DNA from: Paenibacillus caui
GTDB lineage: Bacteria > Bacillota > Bacilli > Paenibacillales > Paenibacillaceae
Assembly (NCBI RefSeq): GCF_019904135.1
Contig: NZ_JAIOGQ010000039.1
Location: forward strand, 1 to 35,012
Length of the DNA: 35,012 nucleotides
Reading direction: 5' to 3'
Shown here: positions 7,632 to 16,414 of the stretch, in pieces
Layout of the letters: every line of letters starts with the position of its first letter
Position numbering within the stretch: the first letter of the stretch is position 1
The notes under the pieces: model-generated
The model's input: the letters and a program-made list of their open reading frames with translations, nothing else
Database searches by the model: none
Told to the model about the DNA's origin: nothing
Translations under genes and position numbers: made by a program

Positions 7632-8579
7632 ATGAAAAGGCAAATTGGCGTTCTGGTTATGTCTTACGGCACCCCGGCAAGCATGGACCAGATCGAAGCA
7701 TATTATACCCACATCAGACGCGGCAATCCGCCGACCGGGGAGCAGCTTCAGGAGCTGACAGACCGTTATGAAGCTATAGTGGGCGGCGTTTTTCCGCTTA
7801 GAGCGAATACGGACAAGCAGGCTTCCGCCCTTCAGGAGGCGCTGAACCGGATAACGGCCGAATCCGGCCGAGAGGCGGAATTTGTCTGTTACCAGGGCCT
7901 GAAGCATGCGGCTCCCTTCATTGAAGACGGCGTAAGCAAGATGGGGGAAGACGGCATTCGGGAAGCTGTCGGCATCGTGCTGGCCCCCCATTATTCCGTC
8001 ATGAGCGTTGGCGGCTATATAAAACGGGCTCGGGAGAAAGCGGAAGCATGTGGTATCCGGATGAAATTCGTCAAGAGCTATCATTTGCATCCTGCCCTGA
8101 TTGAAGCGCTGAGCCGCAGGGTTGCGGGCAAACTGGATCTGTTTGAGGAGGCCGGGGCGGTCAGGGATCAGGTCAAGGTGCTGTTCAGCGCACACAGCCT
8201 GCCGGCAAGGATTCTGGAGATGGGCGACCCGTACCGGGAGCAATTGCTTGAAACGTCCAGGGCGGTAGCGGAACAGACGGGCGTAAGCAACTGGCAGTTT
8301 ACGTGGCAAAGCGCGGGACGCACTTCCGAGCCGTGGCTCGGGCCCGATATTTTGGACACTTTGAAAGAGCTCAGCGTAGAGCAGGTAGAAGACGTCCTTG
8401 TGGCGCCTGTCGGGTTTGTTTCCGACCATTTGGAAGTGCTGTACGATCTGGATATCGAAGCGAAAGCGGCAGCGAAGGAACTGGACATGCGGCTGGAACG
8501 GATCGAAATGCTGAACAGTGATCCGCTGTATATCAAAGCGCTGAGCGAATCGGTAATTCATGCTTGGGAAAAGGAATGA
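7632..8579 (+). CDS. hemH: Ferrochelatase (coproporphyrin ferrochelatase type)
   Basis: Inserts Fe2+ into the porphyrin ring. In Firmicutes the natural substrate is coproporphyrin III (CpfC), inferred here from lineage and neighbours. Family marks: SYGTP at 11-15, LAPHYS at 118-122, the catalytic histidine in FSAHSLP (H188), WQSAGRTSEPWLGP and the glutamate in DHLEVLYDLDIE (E268). Length 315 aa with no transmembrane tail, as in B. subtilis HemH. AAAGGTGG precedes the ATG. Nine bases separate it from hemY, consistent with one transcript. Confidence 0.96.
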   Translation: MKRQIGVLVMSYGTPASMDQIEAYYTHIRRGNPPTGEQLQELTDRYEAIVGGVFPLRANTDKQASALQEALNRITAESGREAEFVCYQGLKHAAPFIEDGVSKMGEDGIREAVGIVLAPHYSVMSVGGYIKRAREKAEACGIRMKFVKSYHLHPALIEALSRRVAGKLDLFEEAGAVRDQVKVLFSAHSLPARILEMGDPYREQLLETSRAVAEQTGVSNWQFTWQSAGRTSEPWLGPDILDTLKELSVEQVEDVLVAPVGFVSDHLEVLYDLDIEAKAAAKELDMRLERIEMLNSDPLYIKALSESVIHAWEKE

Positions 8580-8588
8580 GACAAAGCG

Positions 8589-10001
8589 ATGAGTGATTCT
8601 TCTTTATGCAAGATCGTGATCGTTGGCGGAGGACTGACAGGGCTTAGCGCGGCGTTTTATATCCGTAAATACTACCGTGAGAAGGGCCTAAATCCGCAAA
8701 TTACCGTTCTGGAAAAAGGGAAAAAGCTTGGCGGCATGATTGAAACGCTGCATCGGGACGGTTTTGTGATCGAAAAAGGCCCAGATTCCTTCCTGGCCCG
8801 CAAAACGGCCATGATCGATTTGGCGAAAGAGCTGGAGCTTGACCATGAGCTGGTTCAGCAAAATCCGCAATCCAAGAAAACCTACATCGTCAGCCGGGGC
8901 AAACTGCATCCCATGCCGGGAGGACTCGTTCTGGGCATTCCGACGGAGATAGGACCGTTCATAAGGACCGGACTCATTTCAAATATTGGAAAAATCCGAG
9001 CCGCACTTGACTTTGTCAAACCGGCCCGCAAGGATGCCGGCGATGAATCGCTCGGCCATTTTATTGAACGCAGACTGGGCTCTGAAGTGCTGGAGAATGT
9101 GGCGGAGCCGCTGCTTGCCGGAATTTATGCCGGGGATACGAAACAATTAAGCCTTCTGGCTACTTTTCCCCAGTTTGCCGAGGTGGAGAAAGCTTACGGC
9201 AGCCTCATCCGCGGTATGATGACAGGGCGCAAGCCGGTTGAAACCCATACCGGAACGAAAAGAAGCGCGTTTCTTACCTTTCGCCAGGGGCTCCAGAGCC
9301 TGATTCACGGACTGATTCATGAACTGCACGATGTAGATCTGCGGACGGAGACTGAAGCAGTCGCGATACAGGCTGCGGGTCAGGACGGCTATGAGGTGGA
9401 GCTTGGCGGTGGAGAGAAGCTTTTGGCGGGTGAAGTGGTCATCGCTTCGCCTGCTTTTGCCGCTGCGGATTTGCTGCGTCCGCATATGGATTGCTCCTTG
9501 CTTGACACAATTAACTATGTATCCGTAGCCAACGTTGTGCTCGCATTTGACAAGCAGGATTTCGGGACAGAGTTTGATGGCTCCGGTTTCCTTGTTCCCC
9601 GCAAGGAAGGGCGCAATATTACGGCCTGCACCTGGACTTCGACGAAATGGCTGCATACCAGTCCCGATGATAAAGTGCTGCTTCGCTGCTATATTGGCCG
9701 CTCCGGAGCGGAAGAGAATGTCTTTCTCCCGGATGAGGAATTAACGGCTTTGGTGCTTAAAGATTTGAAAGAAGTCATGGGACTGGATGCGAAGCCGCTG
9801 TTTACGGAAATTACCCGGCTGCCGAAATCGATGCCGCAATATCCCGTAGGACATCTGGATAACATAGAGCGACTGCAGCAGGAGCTTCGCAACAAGCTGC
9901 CGGGAGTTTATATGACCGGAGCGGCCTTCAGGGGCGTGGGGATGCCTGATTGCATCAAGCAGGCCAAGGAACTGGCCCTTGAAATGGCGGATAGCCGATA
10001 A
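8589..10001 (+). CDS. hemY: Coproporphyrinogen/protoporphyrinogen III oxidase (HemY/CgoX)
   Basis: Oxygen-dependent FAD enzyme that oxidises coproporphyrinogen III to coproporphyrin III, the substrate of HemH, in the Gram-positive pathway. Visible are the FAD Rossmann motif VGGGLTGLSAAFYI, LEKGKKLGGMIET, KGPDSFLA and the C-terminal FAD-binding TGAAFRGVGMPDCIKQ. Length 470 aa, as usual. The ribosome binding site is weak (AAGGAA, 12 bases away inside the hemH end), suggesting translational coupling. The last enzyme of this route, the heme synthase ChdC/HemQ, is not in the window. Followed by a possible weak terminator. Confidence 0.95.
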   Translation: MSDSSLCKIVIVGGGLTGLSAAFYIRKYYREKGLNPQITVLEKGKKLGGMIETLHRDGFVIEKGPDSFLARKTAMIDLAKELELDHELVQQNPQSKKTYIVSRGKLHPMPGGLVLGIPTEIGPFIRTGLISNIGKIRAALDFVKPARKDAGDESLGHFIERRLGSEVLENVAEPLLAGIYAGDTKQLSLLATFPQFAEVEKAYGSLIRGMMTGRKPVETHTGTKRSAFLTFRQGLQSLIHGLIHELHDVDLRTETEAVAIQAAGQDGYEVELGGGEKLLAGEVVIASPAFAAADLLRPHMDCSLLDTINYVSVANVVLAFDKQDFGTEFDGSGFLVPRKEGRNITACTWTSTKWLHTSPDDKVLLRCYIGRSGAEENVFLPDEELTALVLKDLKEVMGLDAKPLFTEITRLPKSMPQYPVGHLDNIERLQQELRNKLPGVYMTGAAFRGVGMPDCIKQAKELALEMADSR

Positions 10002-10035
10002 ATAGATAATTTTTAGACCGAAGAAATAACGAATC

Positions 10036-10066
10036 AGAACCCTTTGCAGCGGCGGGGGTTCTATTT
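10036..10066 (+). terminator. Possible weak terminator after hemY
   Basis: AGAACCC/GGGTTCT arms are separated by a 13- to 16-base GC-rich loop and followed by ATTTGTTCTT. The stem is short and the T-tract imperfect. Confidence 0.4.
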
Positions 10067-10079
10067 GTTCTTCGCAAGC

Positions 10080-10088
10080 TGATATAAT
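10080..10088 (+). promoter_or_regulatory. Extended -10 promoter element upstream of the CapA-family gene
   Basis: TGATATAAT is an extended -10 (TG at 10080-10081, TATAAT at 10083-10088), about 60 bases before the start. No good -35 is visible, as is common for extended -10 promoters. Confidence 0.45.
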
Positions 10089-10146
10089 AAGATCAGTTCG
10101 TTGCCAGGAGGCAGTATAAACTGTTGTTAGGAATGAGGAGTGAGCC

Positions 10147-11487
10147 ATGTATCCGCCCAGATCAGAGAAATACAAACAAGAGAGAAAGAAAAAACAGCAG
10201 CGGCAGAGTCGCATCTGGATGCTTGTTAACCTGACGCTAATCGTAATCGTATGTTTGTTCGGCCTTTATCTTTATTATTATAAATCTTCGTCCAGCGGCG
10301 AGCCTGGCAATGAATCGCCGCCTGTCGCCATGGAAGAGAGCTCTCCGAATTCGGGAAACGGGAGCGATTCGCCTTCTTCCTCCGCAGAGGCGGATTTTAA
10401 CGGCAGTGCTGGCCCTTCCTCCCCAGACCCGGCAGACGCATCTGCTTCGGCGGACCCCGAATCGTCCGAGGAGGCGGAACCTTCGGCAACGGGCACAGCT
10501 GCAGCTGCGGGAACGGCAAGCGGCGGCAGCAGTGGCAAAGCGGGCGATTCGCTGCTGCTGCATTTTGGCGGAGATACCCTGTTCACGGGCAAGGTAGCCG
10601 ACAAGCTGGCGAAGGAAGGGTTCGATTATCCATTCCAATTTGTCAGCGGACTGTTTCAGGAAGACGACCTCACCGTGCTTAATCTGGAAACGCCGGTTAC
10701 GGAACGGGGTGTAGGGGCGGAGAATAAACAATATGTGTTCAAGTCGTCGCCTCGGGCGCTTGACGCGATGTCCAGAGCGGGCGTGGATGCGGTCAATCTG
10801 GCCAACAATCACACGCTGGATCAGGGAGAAGAGGGCTTGCTGGATACGATGGATCACCTGAAAAATGCAGGCATTCCCTATGTAGGCGCCGGAGCCAATG
10901 CGGATGAGGCTTACGCTCCCTGTTATGTCGATCGCAAAGGGATCAAAATCGCCTTGTTCGGATTCAGCCGCGTGCTGCCGAAAGCGGACTGGAACGCAGG
11001 CAAGAACACGCCTGGTGTTGCCGGCGTATATGATCCTGGCCGGGCCTATGAGGCGATCGGGGAAGCCAAAAAGAAGGCGGACCTGGTTATTGTTGTCGCG
11101 CACTGGGGGAAAGAGCGCGTCCAGCAGCAGGACAGCAAACAGACGACGCTCGCCCACGGTTTCATTGACGCGGGAGCGGATCTGGTGATAGGCGGGCACC
11201 CTCATGTGCTGCAAGGACTTGAGCAATATAAAGGAAAATGGATTGCGTACAGCACGGGCAATTTTATTTTTACAAGATCCACGAACGAGAAAACCTGGGA
11301 AACCGCCATATTTGAAGCCCGCTGTTCCAAAGAGGGAAGTTGCAGCATGAAGCTGATTCCGTATGAAGCTGCGCTTGGCCAGCCTGTACCAATGGATTCC
11401 GTGAAGGGAGCAAGCCTACTTAAGGAGATTCAAGACCTCTCACCCGGGGTAACCGTTGACAATGAAGGAAACGTTCTGTCGAGGTAG
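10147..11487 (+). CDS. CapA-family (PGA_cap) membrane-anchored metallophosphatase-like protein
   Basis: A 446-aa protein with a very basic cytoplasmic N-terminus (1-22), one transmembrane helix (about 23-45), a Ser/Ala/Pro/Glu-rich low-complexity linker (about 46-127) and an extracellular PGA_cap domain (about 129-446). Domain motifs are FGGDTLF, NLETPVT, LANNHTLDQG, FGFSRV, VVAHWGKE and GGHPHVLQ, with histidines and aspartates placed as in calcineurin-like metal sites. CapA proteins act in poly-gamma-glutamate synthesis or release, but no capB, capC or capD is nearby. This is one of the stand-alone CapA relatives and its substrate is unknown. GAGGAG precedes the ATG. Confidence 0.9.
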   Translation: MYPPRSEKYKQERKKKQQRQSRIWMLVNLTLIVIVCLFGLYLYYYKSSSSGEPGNESPPVAMEESSPNSGNGSDSPSSSAEADFNGSAGPSSPDPADASASADPESSEEAEPSATGTAAAAGTASGGSSGKAGDSLLLHFGGDTLFTGKVADKLAKEGFDYPFQFVSGLFQEDDLTVLNLETPVTERGVGAENKQYVFKSSPRALDAMSRAGVDAVNLANNHTLDQGEEGLLDTMDHLKNAGIPYVGAGANADEAYAPCYVDRKGIKIALFGFSRVLPKADWNAGKNTPGVAGVYDPGRAYEAIGEAKKKADLVIVVAHWGKERVQQQDSKQTTLAHGFIDAGADLVIGGHPHVLQGLEQYKGKWIAYSTGNFIFTRSTNEKTWETAIFEARCSKEGSCSMKLIPYEAALGQPVPMDSVKGASLLKEIQDLSPGVTVDNEGNVLSR

Positions 11488-11609
11488 CGCCTGCTGCTTC
11501 TATAACCTGTCATCAAAGCTGACAGAAGTAAAATAAAAGGGGCTACAGGTGACCAAGTGGATCAAGACACAGTAGAGTCGCCGTCCTGTCCGGAAGGGAG
11601 CGGTACATT

Positions 11610-12386
11610 TTGGAACGCTATTGCGCCGCGCACCGGGGATATTCCAGCGTTGCGCCCGAAAATACAATGGCTGCGGTCCGAATGGCCATGGAGGAGCCTT
11701 GCGTAAAGTGGATTGAAGTGGACGTTCAAATGTCGAGGGACGGAGTACCCGTCGTGATTCATGATTTTACGGTAAACCGCACAACGAACGGGCGCGGACC
11801 GGTCAAGGAGAAGACGCTTGCTGAGCTTAAAGCTTTGGATGCGGGCAGCTGGAAATCGGTGTTTTATGCAGGTGAACAAATTATGACACTGGATGAACTG
11901 CTGGATGAAGTCAAAGGAAGACTCAAGGTCAACCTTGAAATCAAAACGCAGGACGGGATGTATCCCGGTCTGGAGAAAAAAATCATAGAGGCTGTAAGGC
12001 GGCGGAACATGCAGAAAGAGGCGGTCCTGACTTCTTTTAATATAACCGCTCTGGGAAGAGTGAAGCGGGAGGATCCCGAGATCGTCACCGGACTGATTAC
12101 GGACAGCAGACCCCCTGAGCTGTTCAGACGCCTTAAGGATTTGGGCTGCGGCTTCCTGTCGATCGGACACCGAAAAATCGGGACCGAGCTGGTGGCTGAG
12201 GCCGCGAAACGAAATGTGCAGATCATGGCCTGGACCGTGGACCGCGCCAGAACAATGCTGAGGCTGGCGGCTCTGAGCCGGGGCATCCTGATCTGCACCA
12301 ACCGGCCGAACGTCTACAGGGAAACCTTTATCGAGCCGGCAGCAGCAACGGAAAGAAAAAGATGGTGGAGGCTGGGAAGATTATGA
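11610..12386 (+). CDS. Glycerophosphodiester phosphodiesterase, cytoplasmic type
   Basis: Hydrolyses glycerophosphodiesters to glycerol-3-phosphate and an alcohol. TIM-barrel GDPD motifs: AHRGYSSVAPENT (H8, E17), WIEVDVQ (E36, D38), VVIHD (H51) and LEIK. No signal peptide, so UgpQ-like and intracellular. 258 aa, with a basic KRWWRLGRL tail that might touch the membrane. The start is TTG at 11610 with GGGAG 8 bases upstream. Its TGA overlaps the ATG of the next gene (ATGA), showing translational coupling. The 122 bases upstream contain nothing clear. Confidence 0.93.
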   Translation: MERYCAAHRGYSSVAPENTMAAVRMAMEEPCVKWIEVDVQMSRDGVPVVIHDFTVNRTTNGRGPVKEKTLAELKALDAGSWKSVFYAGEQIMTLDELLDEVKGRLKVNLEIKTQDGMYPGLEKKIIEAVRRRNMQKEAVLTSFNITALGRVKREDPEIVTGLITDSRPPELFRRLKDLGCGFLSIGHRKIGTELVAEAAKRNVQIMAWTVDRARTMLRLAALSRGILICTNRPNVYRETFIEPAAATERKRWWRLGRL

Positions 12387-13018
12387 ATTCAATGATTCGC
12401 AACGTTTATTGTGTAGGAAGAAACTACAGGCTGCATGCGGAGGAGCTGGGTAACGAAGTCCCTACCGAGCCGCTCATATTTCTAAAGCCGAGCCATGCGG
12501 TAGTCAAAATGGAAGGCCAGGAGATCTCGCTCCCGGCTAACCGGGGAGAAATCCATTATGAGGCGGAGTTGGTGATCCGGATTGGCCGTCCCTATGAGAA
12601 AGGCAAATCCATTCAGGAACTGGTAGACGTCATAGCTTTGGGTATAGACTTTACCTTGCGCGATGTGCAGACCGTACTTAAGAAGAAAGGCCACCCCTGG
12701 ACGTCGGCCAAAGGTTTTCTTGGCTCGGCGCCGATTACGCCCTTTTTCGCGCTTCCGGCTCAAAGCGAGCTGGAAGGCACCGATTTTGTTCTGCTCAAGA
12801 ACGGAGCCGAAGCGCAGCGGGGGAACATCAAAAATATGATTTTTTCTCTGCAGCAAATCGTAGACTATATTGCACAGCACTACGGTTTGGGCGAAGGCGA
12901 TTTGATCTTTACCGGAACGCCTGAAGGCGTTGGTCGGATGGCTGCGGGGGACAAGCTGGAACTGTTCTGGGGCGAACGCGCCCTCGGCAGCTTCCGTATG
13001 GGAAGCAGGGAAAGCTAA
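12383..13018 (+). CDS. Fumarylacetoacetate hydrolase (FAH) family protein
   Basis: A 211-aa protein of the FAH/2-hydroxyhepta-diene isomerase superfamily. Family marks: CVGRNYRLHAEELG, FLKPSHA, the metal-binding glutamates in IHYEAELVIRIG, GIDFTLRDVQ, KGFLGSAPI and LIFTGTPEGVG. These enzymes cleave or decarboxylate beta-keto acids such as acylpyruvates or oxaloacetate with Mg2+; the substrate here is unknown. The ATG at 12383 overlaps the upstream TGA; an in-frame ATG at 12362 lies inside the preceding gene and is less likely. The next gene starts directly after its TAA. Confidence 0.92.
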   Translation: MNSMIRNVYCVGRNYRLHAEELGNEVPTEPLIFLKPSHAVVKMEGQEISLPANRGEIHYEAELVIRIGRPYEKGKSIQELVDVIALGIDFTLRDVQTVLKKKGHPWTSAKGFLGSAPITPFFALPAQSELEGTDFVLLKNGAEAQRGNIKNMIFSLQQIVDYIAQHYGLGEGDLIFTGTPEGVGRMAAGDKLELFWGERALGSFRMGSRES

Positions 13019-13840
13019 GTGCTCGCCCACTGGCTGATCGGAGCTGCAGGCGCCTTCATCGTAGCGGGCGCTGCCTATTGGAGACGGTCATTGTCTTTGT
13101 CCGGCATGGCCTCCGCGATCCTGATGGGAACGATTTATTACAGGGCCGGCGATCTTTTCTGGTTCGGCATTCTGCTCACGTTCTTCATCACCTCTACGGC
13201 GTTGTCCAAATGGAAAGCGGAAGGCAAGCAGGAGTTGGAAAAATCTTATGCCAAAACCGGCAGACGCGACGCCGGGCAGGTTTTCGCCAACGGCGGGCTC
13301 GGCATGCTCGTCTGTCTAGGGAATTTCGTGCTGCCCAGTCCGCTATGGGTTTACGCTTTTGTCGGCATTATGGCGACGGTAACGGCGGATACGTGGGCTA
13401 CGGAGCTTGGGGGGCTCAGCAGAAAGCCGCCCAGATCCGTGCTGACGGGAAAGCGGGTGCCAAGGGGAACCTCCGGCGGCGTTTCACTGGCCGGGAGCGC
13501 AGCCGCTCTTGCGGGCGGGCTTCTGATCGGAGCATTCGCCTGGCTGTTCCTGCGCATAAGCGGACATGCCCCCCACTCGCTTTCGCTTCCCGTTCAGCTG
13601 CTGCTGGGAGGCGCTGGCGGCCTTGCGGGCGCCTATGCCGATTCCATCATGGGAGCGAGTGTCCAGCGGATGTACCGCTGCGCCGTATGCGGCAAAGTGG
13701 TTGAGGTTTCGCACCACTGCGGCCAGCCTGCAGCCCGTCATCGCGGCTTGTCCTGGATGAGCAATGACGCGGTCAATCTGATCAGCTCGGCAGCAGGCGG
13801 CCTGGTCAGTTTGGGGCTCGGCTCTGTTTTTGGCTCCTGA
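13019..13840 (+). CDS. DUF92 family integral membrane protein
   Basis: A 273-aa membrane protein with about six hydrophobic segments. DUF92/TIGR00297 signatures are TALSKWKAEGK, the Q-V-F-A-N-G-G-x-G block, ADTWATELG, GTSGGVSLAG, GGLAGAYADSIMGASVQ and the C-terminal WMSNDAVNLIS. Plant VTE6 relatives are phytyl-phosphate kinases, so a prenyl or alkyl phosphate kinase role is possible but not shown. A CAVC...HHCG segment near 220-235 may bind zinc. The GTG start at 13019 abuts the upstream TAA, implying coupled translation with the FAH-family and glycerophosphodiesterase genes. Confidence 0.88.
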   Translation: MLAHWLIGAAGAFIVAGAAYWRRSLSLSGMASAILMGTIYYRAGDLFWFGILLTFFITSTALSKWKAEGKQELEKSYAKTGRRDAGQVFANGGLGMLVCLGNFVLPSPLWVYAFVGIMATVTADTWATELGGLSRKPPRSVLTGKRVPRGTSGGVSLAGSAAALAGGLLIGAFAWLFLRISGHAPHSLSLPVQLLLGGAGGLAGAYADSIMGASVQRMYRCAVCGKVVEVSHHCGQPAARHRGLSWMSNDAVNLISSAAGGLVSLGLGSVFGS

Positions 13841-13979
13841 ACAAGGGGAGGATATCCGGGAAGGGGCAATTTTCGGTCTAAGCTGGATCCGGGAGGGAGC
13901 AGCCAGCCAGGACTCCCGGCCTTTCGACCGGCAAGGCCTATCAGGATGTTTGTTTAAATCATGCACAAAAGGAGACAAA
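13841..13979 (+). other. Intergenic leader before the ABC-F gene
   Basis: 139 bases without a supported gene. CCGG/GGCC-rich short palindromes occur around 13916-13940. An in-frame extension of the ABC-F frame exists here but has no ribosome binding site and unlikely composition. No clear promoter. Confidence 0.3.
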
Positions 13980-15935
13980 ATGAACATATTAACGGCAGAA
14001 CAGCTGTCTAAAACCTATGGGGAAAAAGTTCTGTTCGATGGCGTCTCTTTCGGAATGGAAGATCAGGACAAAATCGGGCTGGTTGGCGTAAACGGCACGG
14101 GCAAATCTACTTTTTTGCGCGTTATAGCGGGCCTGGATACGCCGGATGAAGGTAAGGTATCCGTCAACAACGATGTGCGGATCCGCTACCTGGCCCAAAA
14201 TCCGGACTATGATCCGGACGCGACGGTGCTCCAGCAGGTTTTCCGGGGGGAAGGCGAAGAGCTTCGTTCTGTGTTTCAATACATGGAGACGCTCCGGCTG
14301 CTTGAACAAAACGGCGATGACGCGGCCCTTCAGGAAAAGCTGGCGAAACTCGGCCAGACGATCGACCGGCTGCAGGCCTGGCAGCTTGAAAGTGAAGCCA
14401 AAAGCGTGCTGTCCAAGCTAGGCATCGAGGATGTTGACCGTAAAATGGGAGAGCTGTCAGGCGGACAGCGCAAGCGCGTCGCGTTGGCTTCGGCGCTGAT
14501 CCAGCCTTCCGAGCTGCTAATCCTGGACGAGCCCACCAACCATATCGATAACGAATCGGTCGCATGGCTGGAACAGTATTTGCAGAAACGACGCGGCGCT
14601 TTGCTCATGATTACGCATGACCGCTATTTTTTGGACCGGGTATGCGACGTCATGCTGGAGCTGGACCGGGGCAACTTGTACCGGTATGATGCGAATTACA
14701 CCCGCTTCCTGGAGCTGAAGGCCGAACGGGAAGAGCGTGAGGCATCGGCCGAGCAGAAGCGGCAAAATCTGCTCCGGACCGAGCTGGCCTGGATTCGCCG
14801 CGGAGCGAAAGCCAGATCCACGAAACAGAAGGCGCGTATTGAACGCTTCGAGAAGCTGATGGAGCAGGCTCCCGACCAGCGTTCAGCTTCGCTGGATATG
14901 TCCGTAGCATCTTCGCGCCTGGGGCGTAAAATTGTAGAAATTGACGATTTGCATTACACGGTCAATGGCCGCACGCTGATCTCGAACTTGACCTACACGG
15001 CCGTTCCGCACGACAGAGTCGGGATCATCGGGCCGAACGGAAGCGGCAAATCGACGCTGCTGAATCTGATTGCCGGACGGCTTAAGCCTACTGGAGGACA
15101 TATTGAGCTGGGCCAGACCGTGAAGCTGGGCTATTACACGCAGGAGCATCAGGAGATGAAGCCGGACCAGCGCGTGATCGAATATATCAAGGAAGAAGCG
15201 GAAGTCGTAACAACGGCGGACGGCTCGCGCATTACCGCGTCCCAAATGCTGGAGCGCTTTTTATTCCCTTCCGCCATGCAGTGGACGCCAATCGGCAAGC
15301 TTTCGGGCGGTGAGAAGCGGCGCCTTTATTTGCTCCGCGTGCTCATGAGCGCGCCGAATGTGCTGCTGCTCGACGAACCGACCAACGATCTGGACATCCA
15401 GACGCTAAGTGTGCTTGAAGCTTATCTGGATGAATTTCCGGGCGCTGTATTTACCGTTTCCCATGATCGCTATTTTCTGGACCGGACGGTTGACAAGATC
15501 ATGGCCTTTGAAGGGGCCGCAGTGGTAGCCGTGCATGTCGGAGACTACAGCGAATATGCGGAGCGGATTCGCACAGCCGGGGGCAGCGAAAGGAGCAAAG
15601 CGGAGGAAGGGCTGAACAAGCCGGGCAAAGACCGTGCGCTATCCGCTTCTGCGGTCACCGAAAACACCCGGCCAAGTCAGCCTGCGCGAACCGAGAAGCT
15701 GAAATTCAGCTATAACGAGCAGCGCGAATACGAGGCCATTGACGGCCTGGTGGAAGCCGCAGAGCAAAAGCTGGAGCGGATCAATGCGGAAATGGAAGGG
15801 GCGGCCAGCGATGCGGTTCGGCTTCAGGAGCTGATGCAGCAGCAGCAGGCGGCAGAGGCGGAGCTCGAGCGTTTGATTGAACGCTGGACGTATTTGAACG
15901 AGCTGGCGGAGCGCATCGAAGCTCAGCGCGGGTAA
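13980..15935 (+). CDS. ABC-F family ATPase, YfmR/Uup-like
   Basis: A soluble tandem ATPase that works on ribosomes, not a transporter. Domain 1: Walker A GVNGTGKST (36-44), signature LSGGQ (159-163), Walker B LLILDEP (179-185). Charged linker (about 245-310) with the KARSTKQKARIERF element. Domain 2: GPNGSGKST (351-359), LSGGE (441-445), LLLDEP (462-467). A C-terminal coiled coil (about 575-651) is characteristic of Uup/YfmR and suggests help with stalled or EF-P-dependent translation rather than antibiotic resistance. 651 aa. ATG at 13980 with AAAAGGAG upstream. Followed by a perfect terminator. Confidence 0.94.
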   Translation: MNILTAEQLSKTYGEKVLFDGVSFGMEDQDKIGLVGVNGTGKSTFLRVIAGLDTPDEGKVSVNNDVRIRYLAQNPDYDPDATVLQQVFRGEGEELRSVFQYMETLRLLEQNGDDAALQEKLAKLGQTIDRLQAWQLESEAKSVLSKLGIEDVDRKMGELSGGQRKRVALASALIQPSELLILDEPTNHIDNESVAWLEQYLQKRRGALLMITHDRYFLDRVCDVMLELDRGNLYRYDANYTRFLELKAEREEREASAEQKRQNLLRTELAWIRRGAKARSTKQKARIERFEKLMEQAPDQRSASLDMSVASSRLGRKIVEIDDLHYTVNGRTLISNLTYTAVPHDRVGIIGPNGSGKSTLLNLIAGRLKPTGGHIELGQTVKLGYYTQEHQEMKPDQRVIEYIKEEAEVVTTADGSRITASQMLERFLFPSAMQWTPIGKLSGGEKRRLYLLRVLMSAPNVLLLDEPTNDLDIQTLSVLEAYLDEFPGAVFTVSHDRYFLDRTVDKIMAFEGAAVVAVHVGDYSEYAERIRTAGGSERSKAEEGLNKPGKDRALSASAVTENTRPSQPARTEKLKFSYNEQREYEAIDGLVEAAEQKLERINAEMEGAASDAVRLQELMQQQQAAEAELERLIERWTYLNELAERIEAQRG

Positions 15936-15937
15936 CC

Positions 15938-15990
15938 CGAAAACAAACAGCGAAACGCCATCACGGGCAGTTTCGCTGTTTGTTTTTATA
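15938..15990. terminator. Strong bidirectional terminator
   Basis: A perfect 17-bp inverted repeat (15940-15956 and 15970-15986), with AAAACAAACAGCGAAAC as its left arm and a T-run after the right arm. It ends the ABC-F gene and, on the other strand, overlaps the end of the small membrane protein gene. Confidence 0.9.
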
Positions 15991-16414
15991 TTTTTTTTGA
16001 ATAGTATTTGGAAAATGCAATGACCAGCACGAGCTCGGCTACCAGCAAGGAAGCAACCATCAGGATCACCAGCCTGTCGGCCTTCATAAATCCTAGAGTC
16101 AGCACTAACACGCAAATGAGGTAGTTCATCGTCTTGCTGACCGAGTAACCTGTTTTTTCCCGGATTCGAACATTCCGTTCATCGTTCACCTCAATTGCCT
16201 TTACACGCTGGAATTCTTCATCCTTAGGCCTGCCCCGCACCAAGGTCGAAAGCAAGTTGCCGATTCCCAGAACGGTCATGGCCGAGCCTAAACCGATGCA
16301 AAGTCCGGAAACCATTTTATACGCATCCGAAGTCAGCACAAATCCGCCGAGAATAAGCAAAATCACTCCTGCCAGGGAGACGGCCACGTACCCCAATCTT
16401 TTGCTAGTGTTCAT
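15986..16414 (-). CDS. Small four-helix membrane protein coupled to an XRE regulator
   Basis: A 142-aa membrane protein with four hydrophobic segments (about 7-28, 33-58, 88-105, 110-130). The cytoplasmic loop after helix 2 contains NDERNVRIREKTGYSV, a motif of DUF2178-like bacterial membrane proteins usually paired with small HTH regulators. The ATG at 16414 fits AGGAGG 6 bases upstream; longer in-frame starts overlap that site. The start lies within the last codons of the upstream regulator gene (11-base overlap), so the two are translated together. Function unknown; it may sense something for, or be the target of, the regulator. Confidence 0.8.
   Translation of the reverse strand: MNTSKRLGYVAVSLAGVILLILGGFVLTSDAYKMVSGLCIGLGSAMTVLGIGNLLSTLVRGRPKDEEFQRVKAIEVNDERNVRIREKTGYSVSKTMNYLICVLVLTLGFMKADRLVILMVASLLVAELVLVIAFSKYYSKKI

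Noticed and set aside
7419..8561. A 380-codon open frame on the - strand opposite hemE and hemH
   Set aside because: The + strand genes are unmistakable and the antisense frame is low in family-like features; it is a shadow of codon bias.
10237..11226. A 329-codon open frame on the - strand opposite the CapA gene
   Set aside because: Arginine- and cysteine-rich, with no ribosome binding site or motif; antisense shadow.
13830..13979. N-terminal extension of the ABC-F frame by 50 codons
   Set aside because: No ribosome binding site for an upstream start, unlike ATG 13980 with AAAAGGAG; homologues begin at MNILTAEQLSKTYG.
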